This document shows positions 17,021-19,705 of a stretch of DNA of 19,705 nucleotides, piece by piece (position 1 is the first letter of the stretch; every line of letters begins with the position of its first letter). Under the pieces are notes generated by a model, which saw nothing but the letters and a program-made list of their open reading frames with translations, had not been told where the DNA came from and did no database searches. The DNA is from Schoenoplectus triqueter. Taxonomy: Eukaryota > Streptophyta > Magnoliopsida > Poales > Cyperaceae. The translations under genes were made by a program, and so were the position numbers. Location: assembly GCA_964058805.1 (NCBI GenBank), contig CAXKVV010001633.1, positions 1 through 19,705 of the forward strand, in the 5' to 3' direction.

Positions 17021-17679
17021 TGATAGCGTTCGAGCTATGAATCGTCCAAGGACACGCACACGTTCAACTATAAAATCACAACTGGAGGATACTCTCAACT
17101 CACGGCATAATAAAAGAGGAGATAAACTCAACTCAAGATAAACTTTTTCATAATAATTCAACAAGTCCGTTTACATTCAGAAATTAGGCTTTATATAGCC
17201 AGACAACTCAACTCTAGAAACTTCCTACTAATTAATAACTCCTTAACTATTTTTGCAAATATCAAAACACAATAAAAATAACATTAACTACTACTGTTAA
17301 TTCCAAAATATAATTAAAACATAGAAAGACTCAAAGACAAGTTCCAAGAAACCAAATGCTGGCTGGCTCCTCAGTAACCACGCTCACTTGACACGAGGTT
17401 TTGACCAAGAAGACTCTGGAATCTGGAGAAACTCAAAACACAAGATAGATAGTCCATTTCATCAGATCACAGAAATTTGAATCACCCAAATCCGAGTTAT
17501 TATGAGAGAGTTATGCCCAAAATACTGGCCCAGTACGAATCTGTCCAGAAAGCTGCTGTTTCGTAAATTAATTGTAAATATGACTTGGGCTTGGTTCTTC
17601 AAACTGAGAACTGGTCCAGAACTTGCTTCCTTGATCATGATTGTTCACCTGTAGTCCTGCCATGACTTGATCGCCATCA
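17021..17679 (-). mobile_element. 3' LTR of the CRM-type element (659 bp)
   Basis: Boundaries: 5' end at 17679, right after the purine run AGGGGAGAA; 3' end at 17021, where satellite DNA begins. A TATA box (TATATAA) lies at 17191-17197 on the minus strand, followed by about 170 bases that would hold R and U5. The second LTR is outside the window, so the limits rest on the TG...CA ends, the tract and the satellite junction. The first 112 bases also encode the C-terminus of pol. Confidence 0.75.
17191..17197 (-). promoter_or_regulatory. LTR TATA box
   Basis: TATATAA on the minus strand, in the symmetric context GGCTATATAAAGCC, sits in the last third of the LTR, the usual place for the core promoter of a plant LTR. 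Confidence 0.55.
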
Positions 17680-19705
17680 TTCTCCCCTGGTTGAAAAGAA
17701 CTCGCCCACGAGTTCGGCTCATTTTCGCCATGGTATGGAGAAAGATCCTTCACATTGAATGTGGATGAAACACCATAATCTCCGGGAAGCTCCACCTTGT
17801 AAGCATTGTCACCTATGCGCTGCAAGATTTTAAACGGTCCATCACCACGGTGCTTGAGCTTTGCATTGCGCCCAGGTGGAAATCTCTCCTTGCTCAAATG
17901 CACCCACACAAAATCACCTTCTTTGAAAATCACAGCCCTTCGGTGCTTGTTAGCTTGTCTTTCATACTTCTGATTTTGCTTCTCAATCCTCTTGCTGACT
18001 TGTTCATGCAAGTCCTTGATTGCTTTAGCACGCTCATCTGCATCTCCACTATAGCTATGGCTAATTGGCAATGACACAAGATCAAGAGGAGTCTTTGGAT
18101 TGCATCCATACACCACTTCAAAAGGGCTTTTACCTGTCGTCTTGCTGTTGGACCTGTTGTAAGCGAATTCAGCTTGAGGTAGAACAAGGTCCCATTGGCG
18201 TATGTTATCACCCACTAAGCTTCTCAACAGATTGCCCAAACTTCGATTCACAATCTCAGTTTGGCCATCGGTTTGAGGATGATAGGCTGAACTAAACTGC
18301 AGCTTTGTACCCATCTTACGCCAAAGTGTTCTCCAAAAATACCCAACAAACTTCGGGTCTCTGTCAGATGTTATGGTATTTGGAATGCCATGCAACTTCA
18401 CTATCTCCTTGAAATAAAGATCAACTATGTTAGTGGCATCCATCGTTTTTGCACAAGGAACAAAGTGCGCCATTTTAGAGAACCGATCAACCACCACCAT
18501 GATTGAATCTTTGCTGCGTTGAGTTCGGGGCAATCCCATCACAAAGTCCATGCTCACATCTTCCCACGGTGCATTAGGAACAGGAAGGGGAGTGTAAAGT
18601 CCAGAATTTTGAGACTTTGTTTTTGCTAGATGGCAAGTTCTACATCTCAAAATGTAATGGTTCACATCCTTCATCATTTTAGGCCAATAGAAACGGTCTT
18701 GGAGTAATGCACCAGTTTTATCTCGTCCAAAATGACCACTTAACCCACCATCATGAACCTCTTTAATGATCTGCCACCTCAAAGAACAATTCGGTACGCA
18801 CAAACGGTTGCCATAGAAAATATATCCATCATTCACCACAAATTCTTTATATGGCCCTTTTGCACATTCAGCTTTTATCATGCCAAAGAACTCATCATCA
18901 GAATACAACTCCTTGATCACTTCAAACCCAAGAACATTTACCTTCATTGTGGACAGCAAAGAATGCCTCCTACTTAAAGCATCCGCCACTTGATTTGAAG
19001 CACCACTTTTATGCTTGATGTGGAATGTGTAGCCTTCTAAAAATTCCACCCACCTTGCATGCCTTGGTTTGAGCTTGTGCTGCCCATTTATGAACTTCAG
19101 CGCCTCATGGTCGGAGTAGATAATGAACTCCTTGGAAATGAGGTAGTGTCTCCAATGCCCAAGAGCTCGGACAATTGCATAGAACTCCTTGTCATATGTA
19201 GTGTAGTTCTTACGTGAATCTGAAAGCTTTTCACTAAAGAAGGCAATAGGTCGACCTTCTTGATTGAGAACCGCACCAATGCCAACACCAGATGCATCAC
19301 ATTCAAGCTCAAAAATATTCTCAAAGTTGGGCAAAGTAAGAATTGGGGCTGCTGTCATCTTCTCCTTGATGAGTTGAAAGCTCTTTTCAGCTTCCTTTGT
19401 CCATTTGAATACTCCTCCTTTCAAGCACTCGGTGATTGGAGAGACAAGAGTGCTGAAATCTCGAATGAACCGGCGATAAAATGAGGCCAGTCCATAAAAA
19501 CTCCTCACATCGTGAATGTTGGTTGGTATTGGCCATGAAACAATTGCATCCACCTTAGAAGGATCAACATAAATACCCTCAGCTGAAACCACATAGCCTA
19601 GAAACACCAAGTTGCTGGTTAGAAACTCGCACTTCTTGAGGTTGATGTAGAGTTTTTGTTCAGCTAGCACTTCAAAGACTTGGCGAAGGTGTTCCAAATG
19701 CTCTT
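17568..19705 (-). CDS. pol: CRM-type pol: end of reverse transcriptase, RNase H, integrase
   Basis: A partial polyprotein of at least 709 residues, open at the right edge. Numbering from the first residue at 19697: the reverse transcriptase thumb/connection includes KKCEFLTSNLVFLGYVVS (residues 21-38). RNase H has D134 in ECDAS, E171 in DKEFYA, D196 in YSDHEAL and D239 in VADALSR. The zinc finger is H315, H322, C352, C355. Integrase has D384 in MDFVMGL, D445 in SDRDPKF and E481 in GQTEIVNR (D,D-35-E). The C-terminal domain has HRGDGPFKILQRI and STFNVKDLSPY. No chromodomain follows; a 39-residue tail from GENDGDQ to SPSHIYN is encoded by the polypurine tract and the LTR, an overlap known for CRM elements. 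No frameshift or stop is seen, so the visible part looks intact. Confidence 0.93.
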   Translation of the reverse strand, partial: EHLEHLRQVFEVLAEQKLYINLKKCEFLTSNLVFLGYVVSAEGIYVDPSKVDAIVSWPIPTNIHDVRSFYGLASFYRRFIRDFSTLVSPITECLKGGVFKWTKEAEKSFQLIKEKMTAAPILTLPNFENIFELECDASGVGIGAVLNQEGRPIAFFSEKLSDSRKNYTTYDKEFYAIVRALGHWRHYLISKEFIIYSDHEALKFINGQHKLKPRHARWVEFLEGYTFHIKHKSGASNQVADALSRRHSLLSTMKVNVLGFEVIKELYSDDEFFGMIKAECAKGPYKEFVVNDGYIFYGNRLCVPNCSLRWQIIKEVHDGGLSGHFGRDKTGALLQDRFYWPKMMKDVNHYILRCRTCHLAKTKSQNSGLYTPLPVPNAPWEDVSMDFVMGLPRTQRSKDSIMVVVDRFSKMAHFVPCAKTMDATNIVDLYFKEIVKLHGIPNTITSDRDPKFVGYFWRTLWRKMGTKLQFSSAYHPQTDGQTEIVNRSLGNLLRSLVGDNIRQWDLVLPQAEFAYNRSNSKTTGKSPFEVVYGCNPKTPLDLVSLPISHSYSGDADERAKAIKDLHEQVSKRIEKQNQKYERQANKHRRAVIFKEGDFVWVHLSKERFPPGRNAKLKHRGDGPFKILQRIGDNAYKVELPGDYGVSSTFNVKDLSPYHGENEPNSWASSFQPGENDGDQVMAGLQVNNHDQGSKFWTSSQFEEPSPSHIYN
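17680..17688 (-). other. Polypurine tract of the CRM-type element
   Basis: AGGGGAGAA on the minus strand stands immediately before the LTR start TGATGG, the standard primer site for plus-strand DNA synthesis. It lies inside the pol reading frame, encoding part of FQPGEND. Confidence 0.75.

Larger units (their letters stand above)
17021..19705 (-). mobile_element. CRM-type chromovirus (Ty3/gypsy), 3' part
   Basis: The element runs from its 3' LTR end at 17021 past the right edge. The LTR begins TGATGG and ends GCTATCA on the minus strand, giving TGAT/ATCA terminal inversion. It directly follows a polypurine tract and abuts satellite sequence interrupted in mid-monomer, as expected for an insertion. 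The pol frame is open from the right edge to its stop inside the LTR. The integrase C-terminus has STFNVKDLSPY rather than the FHVS-type motif and chromodomain of other chromoviruses, pointing to the CRM clade. The target duplication would be GCGTC (17016-17020), but the other flank is not in the window. Confidence 0.82.

Overview
The window looks like repeat-rich nuclear DNA of a flowering plant. It carries two Ty3/gypsy retroelement pol regions, a plant-mobile-domain gene with GT-AG introns, long AT-rich stretches and a CpG-rich satellite. I see no ordinary single-copy host gene, rRNA, tRNA or CRISPR. The GTGGGCCCCAC and CACGTG-like palindromes near 8.6-9.0 kb recall monocot non-coding DNA, but that is a weak hint and I do not name a species.

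Layout. (1) 1-1768, + strand: 3' end of a Tat-lineage Ty3/gypsy pol (archaeal-type RNase H, zinc finger, integrase). (2) 1769-3504: non-coding DNA with a ~240-bp tandem duplication and a diverged third copy, rich in hairpins. (3) 3505-7148, - strand: a six-exon gene encoding a plant-mobile-domain-like protein. All five introns are short (64-77 nt), GT-AG and phase 1, and the spliced frame stays open throughout. Antisense genes downstream of pol are known in Tat-lineage elements, so this is probably a passenger of the same element. (4) 7149-13830: non-coding, with a ~246-bp duplication, a palindromic promoter-like zone, a 1.3-kb AT-rich block and several tandem families of hairpins. (5) 14137-17020: a satellite of 58-bp monomers, about 9 in reverse and about 41 in forward orientation, meeting head to head at ~14641. 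(6) 17021-19705, - strand: a CRM-type chromovirus whose 3' LTR begins exactly where the satellite stops, so it is inserted in the array.

Most unusual signal: through the non-coding parts of 2.4-13.8 kb, related repeat copies keep loops or flanks while both arms of the stem change together. Examples are CAGAG/CTCTG against CAAAG/CTTTG, CCAAACAC/GTGTTTGG against CCTAGAC/GTCTAGG, and GGTGC/GCACC against GGTAC/GTACC against GGTAT/ATACC. The wobble pairs I traced are G.U when read as + strand RNA. This suggests selection on folded + strand RNA, the sense strand of the Tat element. The second notable feature is the 58-bp satellite with a polarity switch and a CRM-type insertion, a candidate centromeric or pericentromeric array.

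Limits: the boundaries and LTRs of the Tat element could not be fixed, because only one side of it is present. All pairings were traced by eye.
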